DNA of 64,000 nt from Prorocentrum cordatum (GCA_963575745.1 CAUYUJ010003670.1:199144-263143); one strand, 5' to 3'; positions 24,090-35,540 are shown, counted from the stretch's first letter. Notes: a model not told the origin generated them from the letters alone. Numbers and translations are program-made.

Positions 24090-24296
24090 TCGGGAACTTT
24101 GGAATCGCGTGTCGCTCCACCGGATCTGGCCCACCGCGCCTCGGCGCGACACGCTGCCATCGTCGCAGTCCCCAAGGCGTCCACGGCCCGAGCCGAGCCT
24201 CCCGCCCCGCGAAGCGGGGCGACGCGTGATCAGCTCGCAGGGCACAGCGGGTCGCTGGGGCCGCCGCCGCGACACGCTGTGCAAGAGTTCTGGACC
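24090..24296. mobile_element. GGGAACTTT foldback element, copy 1 (MITE-like)
   Basis: The left end GTCGGGAACTTT followed by CGCGTGTCGC is the imperfect inverted complement of the right end, GCGACACGCTG followed by AGAGTTCTGGAC. The interior has repeated GCGACACGCT and a perfect 8-bp hairpin CGCCCCGC-GAA-GCGGGGCG at 24203-24221. Copy 2 is at 26487-26689 with better preserved ends. It encodes nothing. The type is inferred from size (about 200 bp) and inverted ends. Confidence 0.75.
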
Positions 24297-25435
24297 GCAG
24301 GCAGATCCATGGGTAGCCAGGTAGCTCGCGAGAAATGCACGCAGATCCGGAGAAATCGTGGAAGATCCCGCGCGAGTCGAGGGACATCATCAGCTGACAA
24401 CTAGCACCCAGACTCATGCGATTCTCAGATTTCCCCGGGCGGACTTCTGGGGGGAAATGTAAGCGTGTGTTATCGGATGGGGGTCCCCCGCTCGAACGGG
24501 AGCCCCCCACGGGGCCCGACTGCTCGCACCCAATCCTGTAGCGCCTTTGTCGCCATGCCCTTCCCCGCTCATCCTCCCTACAGGTTTGAGTGTGTACTGC
24601 TCTTTCCGCAGACAGTGGAAGCTCCACCGCACCACAGGGGAGGCAAGGCAGCAGTTCCAGCCCGAGACCCTGGTGGACATCGGCTCCCGGCCAGGCTGGG
24701 AGACGACGCGCACCGAGAGCTGCCCCTGTCGACCCAGACCCCAGACGTTATACTTTTTCATGACGTGGATCCCCAGCTGTCTGGGCTCATTTCCTTGGAC
24801 AGGTTTTTCATCCCGAGTCGTTTTGGACGGTCCTCAAGCCCAGTAAGGGCTCCCAGGGGCCGAAAATAGCGAAAAACCGACCGTCCTGCATTGGCAACGC
24901 TGTCTCTGCTTTGCGCTCTGTTTGCGCTTGGCTCATGATGCGAACGGCATGCGCACGAGCTACAGTGCCAACACCGTATCATGTGGATGCTTGCGAGGGA
25001 AGATATTAAAACGTCATGACTCGAGAGGCGGCGAGCACACCCCTCCCCTCCCGGGGTCCTGCTGGCGAGCACCAGCCTACGCCGGCGGAGGCCGCCGTCG
25101 TTGCGAGCCTCCGCGGGCCTTCTGCCGAGCAGCCCCCGCCGGCTCGTCGACGGCGAGGCCTCCTTCAGCAGGCACCAAGCTCTTTGACTCGGGGGCGACG
25201 ATGGGGGCGAACAGCCCAGGGGAGAGCAAAACATGTATCCAGGGGCGCCCATGGTCCACGCCTTCGGCGAGGCTCCCTGGCGAACACGCGTGATGCCTGC
25301 CCCTGGTCTCGGCATCGCCCAAGCATGCTGAGACTAAGTGCACGTCTGCACCCCGGGGTGCGACGCGCGCGCCGAGAACTCTGACAGTGTCTGCTCGGTG
25401 GCGGGCGCTCTCGCCGCCATGCCGCTTGGGAAACC
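24297..25435. other. No confident gene; possible exon near 24612
   Basis: An acceptor-like CTGCTCTTTCCGCAG ends at 24611. It is followed by an open frame (about 24612-24750) of mixed composition that begins TGGAAGCTCCACCGC. I recognise no domain and cannot place the other exons. 24840-24895 carries the dispersed GGGCTCCCAGGGGCCGA block that also occurs at 48425 and 58195. The rest is GC-rich with no recognised content. Confidence 0.35.
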
Positions 25436-25490
25436 ATGTGCAACAAGATGCTTGTTCTATATGCTCGGGTCGGACGCGCGCCTCCAACAG
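25436..25490 (+). repeat. Dispersed 45-bp block, copy 1
   Basis: CAACAAGATGCTTGTTCTAT and GCTCGGGTCGGACGCGCGCC. The near match at 47530-47585 has CTACAAGATGGTTGTACTAT and GTTAGGGTCGGACGCGTGCC. The conservation also extends to the reading frame (KM-VLY-RVGR-PP), so this could be a fragment of an old coding repeat. Confidence 0.65.
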
Positions 25491-25919
25491 AGGCACACAG
25501 TGCACTGCTAGCACAGTTAACCCGCGTAGTAGAGATGAGCGACGTCCCAAGGTTACCCTTGCATCCTTCCCCTTCGGCCCGTCTTCGGCCGCCTGCGCTG
25601 GCCGCGCCCCGCCCGCAGAGCGTCGACATGGCTTTCTGAGCCCCCTGCGTCCTTGTCGTTCGTCCTTATTCTACGGGTTGGCCGCAGTATGTCCTGCTGC
25701 GTCCCCTCGGCTCTTCGCCCCCCGTCGTCGCCCCTCGGGACGATACCCGCGCGCAGCCGACGAGTGGCAGGCCGTCGGGGCTCGCCCCTGGGCTGCTCGG
25801 CCAGGCGCGTCGCGCCTCGCCTCGCCCCCGCAGCCGCATGCTCGAAGCACCGAACCCCCCCCCCGCGCAGGGACCGAACGTAGGGCGGACGGGGCGACGA
25901 GACCTGTACCCGACCAAAG
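25491..25919. other. GC-rich DNA without recognisable gene
   Basis: Long frames here are open on both strands because of GC-rich composition. No domain seen. Confidence 0.4.
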
Positions 25920-26045
25920 ACAAGGGCGCGCTCGAGGGCGCGAAATCATTTGCGCTTCGCGCTTCGCGCTTCGCGCTTCGCGGTTCGGCTCTGATTCCTC
26001 CTCGTCCTCCTCTTCTCCCCTGGGGGGCGGCGCAGGCGCGGAGCT
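25920..26045 (+). repeat. Dispersed block with GCGCTTCGC repeats, copy 2
   Basis: Same order as 23925-24060, with one or two more CGCTTCGCG units. Confidence 0.85.
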
Positions 26046-26202
26046 CTGCGCCCCTGCAAGGGCTCTGCTGGGGCGACCCAGGGACTCGGCAAGCGTGGGA
26101 CGACCCAAGGACCCACGGGGTCGGAGGCAAGGTCTCGGAAACACCGAGCGACGGACGTGGGGCGGACAGGGCGGACGGCGCGCTCAGAAAATTGGAGCCG
26201 GC

Positions 26203-26311
26203 TGGAGGAGGAGGAGGAGGAGGAGGAGGAGGAGGAGGAGGAGGAGGAGGAGGAGGAGGAGGAGGAGGAGGAGGAGGAGGGGCGGGCAGGTGCGAGGTTC
26301 TGTTGCTGGGA

Positions 26312-26344
<33 letters not shown>

Positions 26345-26345
26345 C
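26203..26345 (+). repeat. GGA triplet run and T tract
   Basis: (GGA)n at 26203-26280 and about 29 T at 26316-26344. They sit between dispersed block copy 2 and the foldback element, making this spacing about 400 bp longer than at copy 1. Confidence 0.95.
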
Positions 26346-26486
26346 GGCCACCAGGCGCCGTTTTCGGCCCCGAGGCCGACAAAAACGGATCCAGGGTAAA
26401 CAGACTGCACCAGACGAACTCCGGGAGGGGTCTGGGGATCGATTTTGAACGTATTTGGCGCCACCCGTCCTCCTGGCAGATTTTCT

Positions 26487-26689
26487 GGGAACTTTGGGAC
26501 AGCGTGTCGCTCCGCTGGTTCTGGCCCAGCACGCTGCGGCGCGATACGCTATCCACGTCGCAGTCCCCCAGCGTCAGCGTCCCAGCCTTTCCCAGCCTCC
26601 CGCCCCGCGGAGCGGAGCGACACGGCATCCGCTTGCAAGGCGTAGCGTGTCGCGAGGACTGCTGCCGCGGCACGCTGAGAAAAGTTCCC
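26487..26689. mobile_element. GGGAACTTT foldback element, copy 2 (MITE-like)
   Basis: Left end GGGAACTTTGGGACAGCGTG (26487-26506) with TCGC; right end CGGCACGCTGAGAAAAGTTCCC (positions 26668-26689). They are inverted complements except for the short middle difference and one base. The internal CCGCCCCGC/GCGGAGCGG hairpin is also kept. No coding capacity. A target-site duplication is not obvious. Confidence 0.8.
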
Positions 26690-27125
26690 GACCGTATGCA
26701 CGGGTTCCGGAAACACCTTCGAAGGTAGGAGGAGTTGCTGTCTCTTCCTCGGCGGAAGGCAGCGGCCGGCCAGCGGGGGGGGCGGAAACAAAATGGTGGC
26801 GGCTCCGCCGGTGGAAGGCCGGCAGAAGTAAGATATGCGCCCCCAAGAGATGGTAGCATTTTGGGCTCAGGGTTTCCGGAACCCGCCGCACTTTTACCCC
26901 AGGTCTGGCCCATCCTGGGCCCAGGGGCGGTGTATACGCCCTCCTAGCATGGGCGGGCCCTTAATCATCCCTCGAATCGAGATAGAGTGGATGTGCACAG
27001 ATCTCGTCGCCCTAGCGGACACCCGTGCCCGCAGTGATGCAGGCTGGCCCGTGGGTGGGGACCCCGCCGCCGTTGCGAGCTGCTCTCCCGCCGCCGCCGC
27101 TGTCGCTCCTCGGGGGGAGGGGAGT
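26690..27125. other. No recognisable gene
   Basis: Unique GC-rich DNA. Short overlapping frames only. Confidence 0.5.
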
Positions 27126-27460
27126 ACTGATGCCGCTGCTCGTCCTGGATAGCCCTCGTTGCCACGGCTGGATCCGCCTCTAAATTCTGGTCAGAACGCG
27201 CCGGTGCCGCTGCACGTCCTGGAGAGCCAGTCCTCGTGGCCACGGCTGGAGCTGTTTCGACATTGTCGGCAAAACGCGCTGGTGCCGCTGCTCGTCCTGG
27301 GGAGCCCTCGTTGCCACGGCTGGATCCGCCTCGAAATTCCGGTCAGAACGCACTGGTGTCGCTGCTCGTCCTTCAGAGCCCCGAGCGTGCCCCTGGAGAG
27401 GTCTGGGGAGCAGCGGCATCGGTACCCTTCTGCTTCCCCAGCTCGCTCCTCAGACTCCCG
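27126..27460 (+). repeat. About 78-bp tandem repeat (GCCGCTGCTCGTCCTGG), 4 units
   Basis: GCCGCTGCTCGTCCTGG or a variant occurs near 27131, 27206, 27285 and 27361, with GCCACGGCTGGATCCGCC and CGGTCAGAACGC between. It ends with GGGGAGCAGCGGCATCGGTA. Related units are at 34660-34880 and 49860-50000. Confidence 0.85.
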
Positions 27461-27545
27461 CCCCCCCCCCCTTCCCACCCCTCCCCCCTTTCCCCCCCGC
27501 CACCCTGCCTCCCTCCCCCTTCTCCCCCGTGAGGAGGAGGAGGAG

Positions 27546-27992
27546 GCGAAGGACCCAACCATGGAACGTCGAATGGAAAACATGGAAAACCACCCTGTGG
27601 GCTCCGAGACCCAAAATTACTGATGTGAAGGATTTCGGCTCGTCGAAACCATATATAGAGCTGTGAGCACCGCAAGACAGGTGGAAACGAAGGTCGGGGG
27701 CGAGCAAGATTGGTAAGGCGTGCGTGGGAAGGATGCAGCGACGTTGCCGATGGGGTCGCAGAGGTCGGCCGTGGCAGGTCACATCCGCGTCGCGGCTGGT
27801 CTGCGCGTCGGTTGGCGCGGCCTCGGGTGGGCAGCAGGAGGCGCAGCCTTCGGTGGAGCTCCCCAGGGGGCCACGAAGCGTGTTGAAGGGTGTGCTGACA
27901 TGGGCGCGGTCACGCACGCGCTTCCTGCCACTGAGGTCTTCGGTGGAACCTCCTATGGGGCGACGAAGCGTGTCATGTGTTTTTGCAAAGCT
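27546..27992 (-). repeat. Minisatellite element E7, minus strand: two units and conserved tail
   Basis: 27846-27980 holds two minus-strand units (TTCGGTGGAGCTCC, GGGGCCACGAAGCGTGT; TTCGGTGGAACCTCC, CGACGAAGCGTGT). The tail GCGAAGGACCCAACCAT at 27546-27562 is identical over 17 nt to the E4 tail at 7181-7197. The leader is absent; the GAT array begins where it would be expected. Confidence 0.75.
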
Positions 27993-28177
27993 GTAACTGA
28001 TAATGATGCTGATGCTGATGCTGCTGCCGATGGTGATGGTGATGATGATGCTGCTGCTGATGATGATGATGCTTCTGCTGCTGATGATGATTCTGATTAC
28101 GATTAGGACATACTTACCATTGTGATGATGAGGATGGTGATGCCGAGGATTCTGCTGCTGATGATGAGGCCGCTGCT

Positions 28178-28208
<31 letters not shown>

Positions 28209-28347
28209 ATAATGGTGATGATGATGCTGCTGCTGATGATGATGCTAGTGCCCATGATGATCACGATGGCGACGACGATCACGACGACGACGATGACGAG
28301 ACGATGACGATGACGATGGCGATGCCGATGACAATGATGATGCTGAC

Positions 28348-28411
<64 letters not shown>

Positions 28412-28874
28412 CTCATGAAGATGAGGATGATGATGATGTTTCTGATTCCGACGATGGTGGTGATGATGGTGATGCTGATGTTACCGATGCTGATGCCGAT
28501 GAGGATGGTGATGGTGATGGTGGTGATGCTGATGATGCTGATGGTTATGTTGGTGATGTCGATGATGACCAAAGGTATGATGATGTTTATGGTGATGGTG
28601 ATGTTGTTGATAATGATGCTGATTCTGATACTTATGATGATCATGGTGATGCTGATGCTGGTGATGGTGCTGATGATGACGCTGATGATGATGATCGGGA
28701 TGCTCGATCCCCCATTAGCGGACAGCGTGCGATGATGCTGATGATGCTGATGATGCTGATGCTGATGCTGCTGCTGGTGATGATTTTGGCGACGAAGACG
28801 ACGGCGACGGCAGGACGGTGATGCTGATGCTTATGAGGATGATGAGGACGATGATGATCATGCTGATGATTGTT

Positions 28875-28934
<60 letters not shown>

Positions 28935-29690
28935 CGGATAATGATGATGGTGGTTGTGATGAGGATGGTGCTGATGCTGATGCTGATGCTGCTGCTGCTG
29001 ATGATGATGATGATGCTGATGCTGATGCTGATGATGATTACGACGAGGATGATGATGCTGCTGGTAATGATAATGATAATGATGATGGTGATGGTGATAC
29101 TGATGATGTTTACGATGATGCTGATGGTGATGATGAGGATGCTGATGATGCTGATGACGATGACGACAATGACGACCACGATGAGGATGACGATGATGAC
29201 GATGATGATGACAATGACGTTGAAGAGGATGATGATGCTGATGATGATGCGGATGATGATACTGATGCTGCTAATGATGTTGATGGTGATGATGATACTC
29301 ATGACGATGCTGATGATGCTGCTGATAATGATGATGGTGATGATGATGATTGTGATTCTGATTTGGATTAGGATGGTGATGAGGATGAGGATGCTGATGC
29401 TGCTGCTGCTGTTGTTGATGATGATGTTTCTGCTGCTGATGCTGATGAGCACCATAATGATGCTGCTGATGATGAATCTGTCAATGATACTGATTACGAT
29501 GGTGCTGCTGTTAACGATGATGAGGATGTTGATAAAAGTCGTCACGATGCTGCTGCTGCTGATTATGGTGAGGCTGATGATCGTGGTGATGACGATGATG
29601 ATGATGTTGATGATGTCGCTGATCATGATGATGCCGATGATTCTGAGGACGACGGTGATGATGATAGGGATGGCGATGTGAGCACAGCGG
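27993..29690 (+). repeat. GAT triplet array, 1.7 kb
   Basis: (GAT)n interspersed with GCT, GAC, GGT and GAG triplets, and pure ATG-phase runs at 28340-28405 and 28880-28930. Frames appear as poly-Met/Leu or poly-Ile and are artefacts. The triplet phase is kept over most of the array. Confidence 0.95.
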
Positions 29691-29775
29691 TTTGGATAGT
29701 AGAAAGAAGTGAGCTGCAGCTTTCTCGGATCGAGCCCGCCCCGCGCTGCGCCCCGGTCGTTCTCGTGGCTGATGC

Positions 29776-31100
29776 GTGGAGCGCCCGCGGCTAGAGCGCG
29801 GGCGGTCCACGAACCTGTCTTTGGGTTCGAGGCCTACTCAGGGGCCGCTGTCGGCGGCGAGGAGGCCGCACCAGAGGCGGCGGAGGACCCAGAGGGGGTC
29901 CCTTGGGTCGTCATCCCGGGCATCACCCATCGCGGGTCGCCCAGAGGGGCAGTGCCGAACCTGTGGTTCGGGCCGCCCCTGCCGCTGGCAGCCACTGCTG
30001 CGCGATCTGGACCGCCCCGGGTTCGAGCGATGACCTCGTCGGGGTGCAGTAAGGACGGGCGATCGCGTTGCAGGCGATCGTTGCAAGACTCGGCGACGGC
30101 AGGGTACCACCGGGTGGGATCGTCTGCGTCGGTTCTCGTCGTTGGGCGAGGCGATCGACAAGTTCCTCGGCCAGCTGCGGGAGTACCCATACAGTGTCAG
30201 GGTGTTCGACTGGACCAGGGCATCATGACGACGTTGCCGTCGGGGGCGCTGCAGCAGGCCAGGGACGTCCTGCTCCGCTCGTGGCTGCTCGAACTGCCTA
30301 CGGCTGGGGCCCGCGCCGCCTGCGCGGCAGCGGGGTGCGATGCCCGGGCCGTCGGCGCCGAGTTCGCGCGGCTCGGCGGCCCCGTCGTCGTCGATGCCCG
30401 GACGCAGGACGCCCTCAGGGACTTCGAGCTGGAGAAGCTCATCGTGGTGCCTGCCGTCTGCCCCCTCGCGACGCCGGCTCGCGCCTCCTTGGACTATGTC
30501 TCGGTGGCGCTGTGGTCGGCCCTGGGCGAGGCAGACATGGCCTGCGCGGAGGTCTCGTCGGCGTTCCTGGCCCGGCTCGCCGGGATTTGCGCGGAGGGCG
30601 ACGTGATCGAGTTTTTCTATTCAGCTGGTGGGGCTGCGCAGCCGTGTCTCCTCGAGCGCCGCCCCGCGGCCTGGAAAGTCAATCTCCAGCTCCGGCCCGT
30701 CGTGTTTCCCGCCCCCGCCCCCCGGGGCGATGCGGGGCGCGTCGGCTTCCAGCTCTCCGTCGACGATAGATCGATGGGGGCCAGCGCGACAACGCGGGCA
30801 TGGGCGACGACGAGGTCGACGCAGCCTGCGGCGCTGCCGCGTGGCGCCCGCGTGGCGGGCAGACCTGGCGCGGAGGGGGGGGCGCCCCTCAGCGGGCAGC
30901 GCTGTCGCTGGCCGCGCCCGCGGACGGCCTCGCGTCGCAATTCCGCGGCGCGCCAACGTTTCGCGCGACGATCTACAGAGCTTCAAGCGCGACCTGCTGG
31001 AGGCCATCGGAGCCCAACTGAAGGGTCTTTCGAGCAGAATCGAGCAGGTCGAGAAGAAAAGTCTGAGGGCCCGTGGCCTCGCTTCTGCGCCACCCCCATC
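29776..31100 (+). pseudogene. Decayed coding-like region with coiled-coil segment, possible retroelement
   Basis: Three plus-strand stretches look coding but lie in different frames. One runs from about 30110 to a stop at 30226 (residues include EAIDKFLGQLREYPYSVRVF). One is open from about 30228 to 30790, with non-repetitive, hydrophobic-patterned sequence (for example DYVSVALWSALGEADMACAE). One near 30955-31075 reads DDLQSFKRDLLEAIGAQLKG and SSRIEQVEKK, a short amphipathic coiled coil. Successive frames imply at least two frameshifts, or introns I cannot place. I recognise no enzyme domain. A retroelement ORF1-like origin is a guess based on the coiled coil and decay. Confidence 0.35.
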
Positions 31101-31965
31101 GCCGCTCTGGGGTCGCCCCTCTAGGCGTGGCCCTCGGCGAGCGCGCGGGCGCCTGCTTCCTCTGCCCCGAGCAGATTGCCCGCGGCGCCGCCATGGGCGG
31201 CGGCCCAGCTCCCAGGGGCGCGCCTCCCCAGTCCAGCGCGGCAGAGGAGGCCCCAGCGGCGGCGCGGGGGCTGCCCCAGCGCGCAGACGGGCCCTCTCCG
31301 CGCGAGCAGGGCAGCCGCGCTGCTCCAGAGAGGGGGCCGACCTCGACCTCGGGGCCCCGCGGGCGGCCGCGACGCGGGCGAGGCAATCCAGCTGGCGAGG
31401 CTGCGGGCTCTGGATGCGGTCGGCGGCTCCAAGCGGGCGAAGGAGGGCGAGCCCACCCCGGGGGGCCCCTTCTTAAGGGGGCGCAGCCTCGAGCTCTGGA
31501 CAGGCGGGCCCCGTGGCTGGGATTGGCGGTGCCGCGTGAGCAGCGGGGCTCCTGGCGCTCAGCGGGGCCATCGATATTCAATGTATTATTATTGCTGCTG
31601 CGACCCTCTCTTTCATCTACTGCTCCTAATCGTATTGCAATTGCTGTTGCAATTCTATATCTTCCGTGCAACTACGACTATCGTCACTGGCGCTGTTTTC
31701 GGGGAGGGCCGGACAAGTGCGACCCGCTGTCTTGGGATGTCTCGTGGTTCCTTAGGGTGCTGTCCGTGGCCGCGCGTGCTCGGGTAACCGATTGGCCAGA
31801 GCAACAATGCCGCGCTCCCCACCCCGGCGCGTCGCGCCCCAGACGAAGCTCGAAGGCCCGCGCGACCCGATGCTGAGTCAGCGCCAGCGCGCGCCAAGTC
31901 TGGGCAGGTGTCGGCCCGGCGCCCCTGGGACTGAGGAGTGCTGGGCCAGGGGGAAGATCCACAGC
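31101..31965. other. GC-rich DNA, no recognisable gene
   Basis: Frames are open on both strands by composition. 31570-31690 is a less GC-rich stretch. Nothing identifiable. Confidence 0.4.
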
Positions 31966-31969
31966 GGCG

Positions 31970-32400
31970 CGGGCGTCCGGGCGGCGAAGAGGCGCAAGGA
32001 CTACCGGCAGCTCCTGTTATCAGGCACCAGGCGCCCGAAAACGCCGGGCCCAGACGACAGCGACATCGGCGGGCGCATGTGGGCAACCGTGGCGGCGTCA
32101 GATCGCGCGCGCGCAGGGCGTGCCGCGGCGCCCGGAGGCAGTCAGCACTGAGACGCCGCTCGACATCCTAGGGGCCCGGCGCCCCCGGGGCTGGGGAGAG
32201 CCGGGTCGGCGGGGGGGTCGGCCGCGGCGAAATCGCCCCGGCGGCGACGTGGCGCGAGGACTATCGGCAGCTGTTGCTCTCGGGCGTCCGGCGCCCGAGA
32301 GCGCCCCGCCCCAGCGACCGCGACGTCGGTGGGCGTTCGCGGGAGAGAGCGACCCGTCAGTGGCGGCGTCGGATCACTGGGGCGCTCGGCGGCGAGGTCT
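31970..32400 (+). repeat. Direct duplication with a 261-bp step
   Basis: GGACTACCGGCAGCTCCTG at 31998 is matched by GGACTATCGGCAGCTGTTG about 261 bp downstream. The following GGCGCCCGAAAACGCC/GGCGCCCGAGAGCGCC, GACATCGGCGGGCG/GACGTCGGTGGGCG and GTGGCGGCGTC(A/G)GATC keep the same order. Confidence 0.8.
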
Positions 32401-32750
32401 GGCCATTGCGAACTCAGCATTGCCTGCGATTCGAGAGAGAAATGTTGAGAATGCTCCCAGGAAGCGCGCAATGCGCTTCCTGGGAGTTCAACGCAACGTC
32501 GTCAGCGACACAACCATGGGGAGGGAGGGGGGGGGGCCTGGGGGGGAGCGGGGGGGAAGAGGAGGACATGGGGGAAGAGAAGGGGAACATGGGCGGGGTC
32601 TGCGGCGCCCAGCCGAGGAACGGTTTTCAGTGCTTAGCCGAGGAACGGGTTTCAGTGCTTGGGACTCCTGAGGCAGCCGTGCCCTCAGACGAGGGCGGTG
32701 CCGCCGTCGTCGCGGGTCGCCCTCGGTCCGCGAGGGCCGCTCAAAGTACG
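32401..32750. other. G-rich spacer
   Basis: 32500-32600 is a GGGGGAGGG-type purine tract. CAGTGCTTAGCCGAGGAACGG is nearly repeated at 32617-32660. No gene seen. Confidence 0.5.
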
Positions 32751-33995
32751 GTCGCGGGCGCGCGCGGCGCATGGGCGAGAGCTAGAGTTAACGCGAACGA
32801 GCCGCTCCCAATCCGTGGAACTCGCGCGCGCTTTTGATGGCGAACGCGCGCGGCGCTAAGGCGAGAGCTAGATTTTGACGCCGAGCCGCCCTCGATCCGC
32901 GAATCTCGCGCGCGCGCGCGCTTGGATGCCGATGTGAGCGGCGCTAAGGCGAAAACCATATTTTGAAACCAAGTTGCCCCCAATCCGCGAAACATTTCGA
33001 TGGCGAGTGCGCGCGGCGCTAAGGCGAGAGCTAGATGTTGAGAAAGAGCCGCGTTCTATCCGTGAGGCTCGCGCGCATTTTCTACAGCGGCTGCGCGCAG
33101 CGCTGGGGCGAGAGCTATATTTTGAATCCGAGCCGCCCTCAATCCGTGAAGCTCGTGCAGTTTTTTAAAAGCGCGTGCGCGCGGCGCATTGGCGAGAGCT
33201 GGAATTTGAAAACGAGCCGCTTTTCATCCGTGAAATTCGCGCACATTTCTTTAAACCAATGTGCGCGGCGCTGAGGCGAGAGCTGCATTTTGAACCTGAG
33301 CCGCCCTCGACCCGTGGAGCCTGCGCAAATTTCTATAGCGAACGTGTCCGGCGCAGAAACTAGAGCTAGTTTTCTTCAGCGGGCCGCCTTCAATCCGTGA
33401 GATTCGCGCGCAGTTTTAGGAACGAGTGCGCGCGGTGCTAAGGTGGGAACAATCTGTTGAAACCAAGCCGCCCTCAATCCGTGAATGTCGCGCACATTTG
33501 TAAAGCGAATGCGCGCGGCGCTAGGGCGAGAGCTAGATTTTGAAAACGAGCCGCCCTCAATATGTGGGGCTCGCGCACATTTTTTTTAAACGAATGTGCG
33601 CGTCGCTGGGGCGAGGGCTAGATTTTGAAGCTGAGCCGCCCTCAATCCGCGAAGCTCGTGTGCATTTGTAAACGCCGATGTGCGCGGCGCTGGGGCGAGA
33701 GTTACATTTTGAAAACGAACCGCCTCTCGTCCGTGCAACTCGTGCACGTGTGTTTGAAACGGGTGTGCGCGGCGCTCGGGCGGGGGCTGGATTTTTGGGG
33801 CGAGCCGTCTTCGGTTCGTGGGGCTCGCGCGCGCGCCTGAAAACGAATGTGCGCAGTCCTCGGGCGAGAGCTAGATTTTGAAACCGAGCCGCCCTCAATC
33901 CGTGAACTTCGCTCGTATTTCCATTTCGAATGCGGCGACAAGGCGAGAGTTTGATTCAAACAAACGGCCGCCTTCAATCCGTGAGATTCGCGAGC
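32751..33995 (+). repeat. About 84-bp tandem array, roughly 15 units
   Basis: Unit: GCGCGGCGCTAAGGCGAGAG, CTAGATTTTGAAA, CGAGCCGCCCTCAATCCGTG, then a gene-like GCTCGCGCGCATTTTTAAA spacer. It runs from about 32751 to 33995, and a last partial unit at 34120-34165 lies after a microsatellite. Unlike the GGAGCTCC family it has no obvious leader. The short frames inside are periodic and not genes. Confidence 0.9.
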
Positions 33996-34013
33996 AGTTT
34001 TTTGTGTCTTCTT

Positions 34014-34015
34014 CT

Positions 34016-34057
<42 letters not shown>

Positions 34058-34110
34058 TTCTTCCTTTTGTTCTTCCTTCTTTTTTTTTTTTTTTTTTTTT
34101 TCTTCTTTTC
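34014..34110. repeat. (GA)n and T tract inside the 84-bp array
   Basis: (GA)n at 34016-34052 and a T run at 34079-34100. It interrupts the array between its penultimate and last units. Confidence 0.95.
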
Positions 34111-34140
34111 CGCTTTTTTCCGTGAGATTCGCGAGATCCG

Positions 34141-34655
34141 TGAGATTCGCGCGGCGCTGAGGCTGGAACGTGGGGGCAGGGGGGGGGAGGGAGGGTGAAT
34201 GGGGAAGGCGGGGCCACTGGCCGCCCTCCGCTTGCGTCCGTTCTGCAAGGGAACGGCTCGGGCGAGGGCCCCGCGCCCAAAAGCGAGCATTTTTCCACGT
34301 TCCGTGGCTCACGGCAGGTTTGCGCCGTGTCGACCGGCGGCGACCCCGCCAGCGGCGTTCAAGGTTGAACGCCGCCGGCGACCCAGAATCGGTCGATGTT
34401 GAGCGATCGGACGTTGCGGCAGCGGCCGATCGTTCCAGGTTGAGCGATCCCTGCGGTGTCAAAAACCAACGCTGGGGTCGGCACGACACGAAGCTGCCGT
34501 ACCTGGACAGGAAGGTGGGCCAGGGGAACCTGGGTGGACCTGGAGGCGTCCGTGTCAGAAGCCAGAGCGCCCAAGGCGAGTCCGCACTTGGACAGTCTGC
34601 CGGTCCCGGGGTGGCCCCCCCCAAGCCGCCCCGAGGGCCGGGGGGTCCTTTCTCC
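34141..34655. other. No recognisable gene
   Basis: After a partial repeat unit the DNA is GC-rich. GAGCGATCGGACGTTGCGGC/GCAGCGGCCGATCG are short local repeats. Confidence 0.4.
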
Positions 34656-35110
34656 ACATGTCGTTGCCGCGGTCGGACCTGGCGCCGCTGCTCGTCCTGG
34701 GGCGCCCGCGTCGCCGCGGCCGGATTTCCGGGGCGGCGGGGGTTTCGGGGGGCGGATGGACGGGGGATCCTGGCGCCGCTGTGCGTCCCGGAGAGCCCTT
34801 GTCGCCGCGGCCGGCTTTTCGGGGGGCGTCCGAAGGGGGGTTGGTCCCGCGGCCGCTGCTCGTCCTGAAGAGCCCGTGGCGCCGTGGCCGCACGGCGGGG
34901 CCCGGCGGCGCGGCCGTGGGCGGCGGGGCGGGCGCCAGCGGCGCCGCCGCGAGCAGGACGACGGACTCCAGCAGCGCGACCACTATCATCATGACGCACC
35001 CCCGTGGCTCGACCGCGCGCCACAGAAGGGGACTCCAGCACCACGACCGTGGACCGCCGTGCGGACTCCAGCATCGCGACCGTGAGCAGCCGGGCGGACT
35101 CGTTGGGCGG
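34656..35110 (+). repeat. Degenerate GCCGCTGCTCGTCCTGG repeat and GCGACC repeats
   Basis: Three units (GCCGCTGCTCGTCCTGGGGC near 34682, GCCGCTGTGCGTCCCGG near 34773, GCCGCTGCTCGTCCTGAAGA near 34853) belong to the family at 27126 and 49860. Then GACTCCAGCAGCGCGACC-type short repeats at 34970-35100. Confidence 0.75.
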
Positions 35111-35540
35111 GCCGAGCGGGCGGCAGCGATGCCGAGCCCGACGCGCACCCCTCCCGACGCCACTCTCCCGACGACGCCCCGCCCGCCGCCCCTCGCGACG
35201 GCGCCCCCCGCTGCCTCCCTCCCAGACCCCTCCCCCGGCCCTGTCCCTCCTCGCTGCTCCCTCCCCTGCGCCCCGTCCGCCGACTCTTTCGACGCCCCCG
35301 CCCGCGCCCTGCCTGCCAGTCTGGGCGTTGCGTGGTGCCCAGCCTGACGGCCCGCCGCGCCAGCAGCTCCAGCCGACGATGGGGTGATCGCGGACACGCA
35401 TCCGTGCGTGACCCTTCCGCCCGCCCGCGCGGCTCTTCGCTGCTCCCCTGCGACGGCGGCCGCGGGCGGAGCTCCAGCGCCGGCTCCGGAGGGGGAGCTC
35501 CTCGGCGTGCACGGCGCAAGCTCCTGACACTTGGACCGCG
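35111..35540. other. GC-rich DNA, no recognisable gene
   Basis: C-rich DNA with long open frames on both strands that overlap one another. None is supported by a motif. Confidence 0.4.

Noticed and set aside
27993-29690. Frames of about 290-300 codons rich in Met or Ile
   Set aside because: Direct translation of GAT/ATC triplets; low complexity in every frame.
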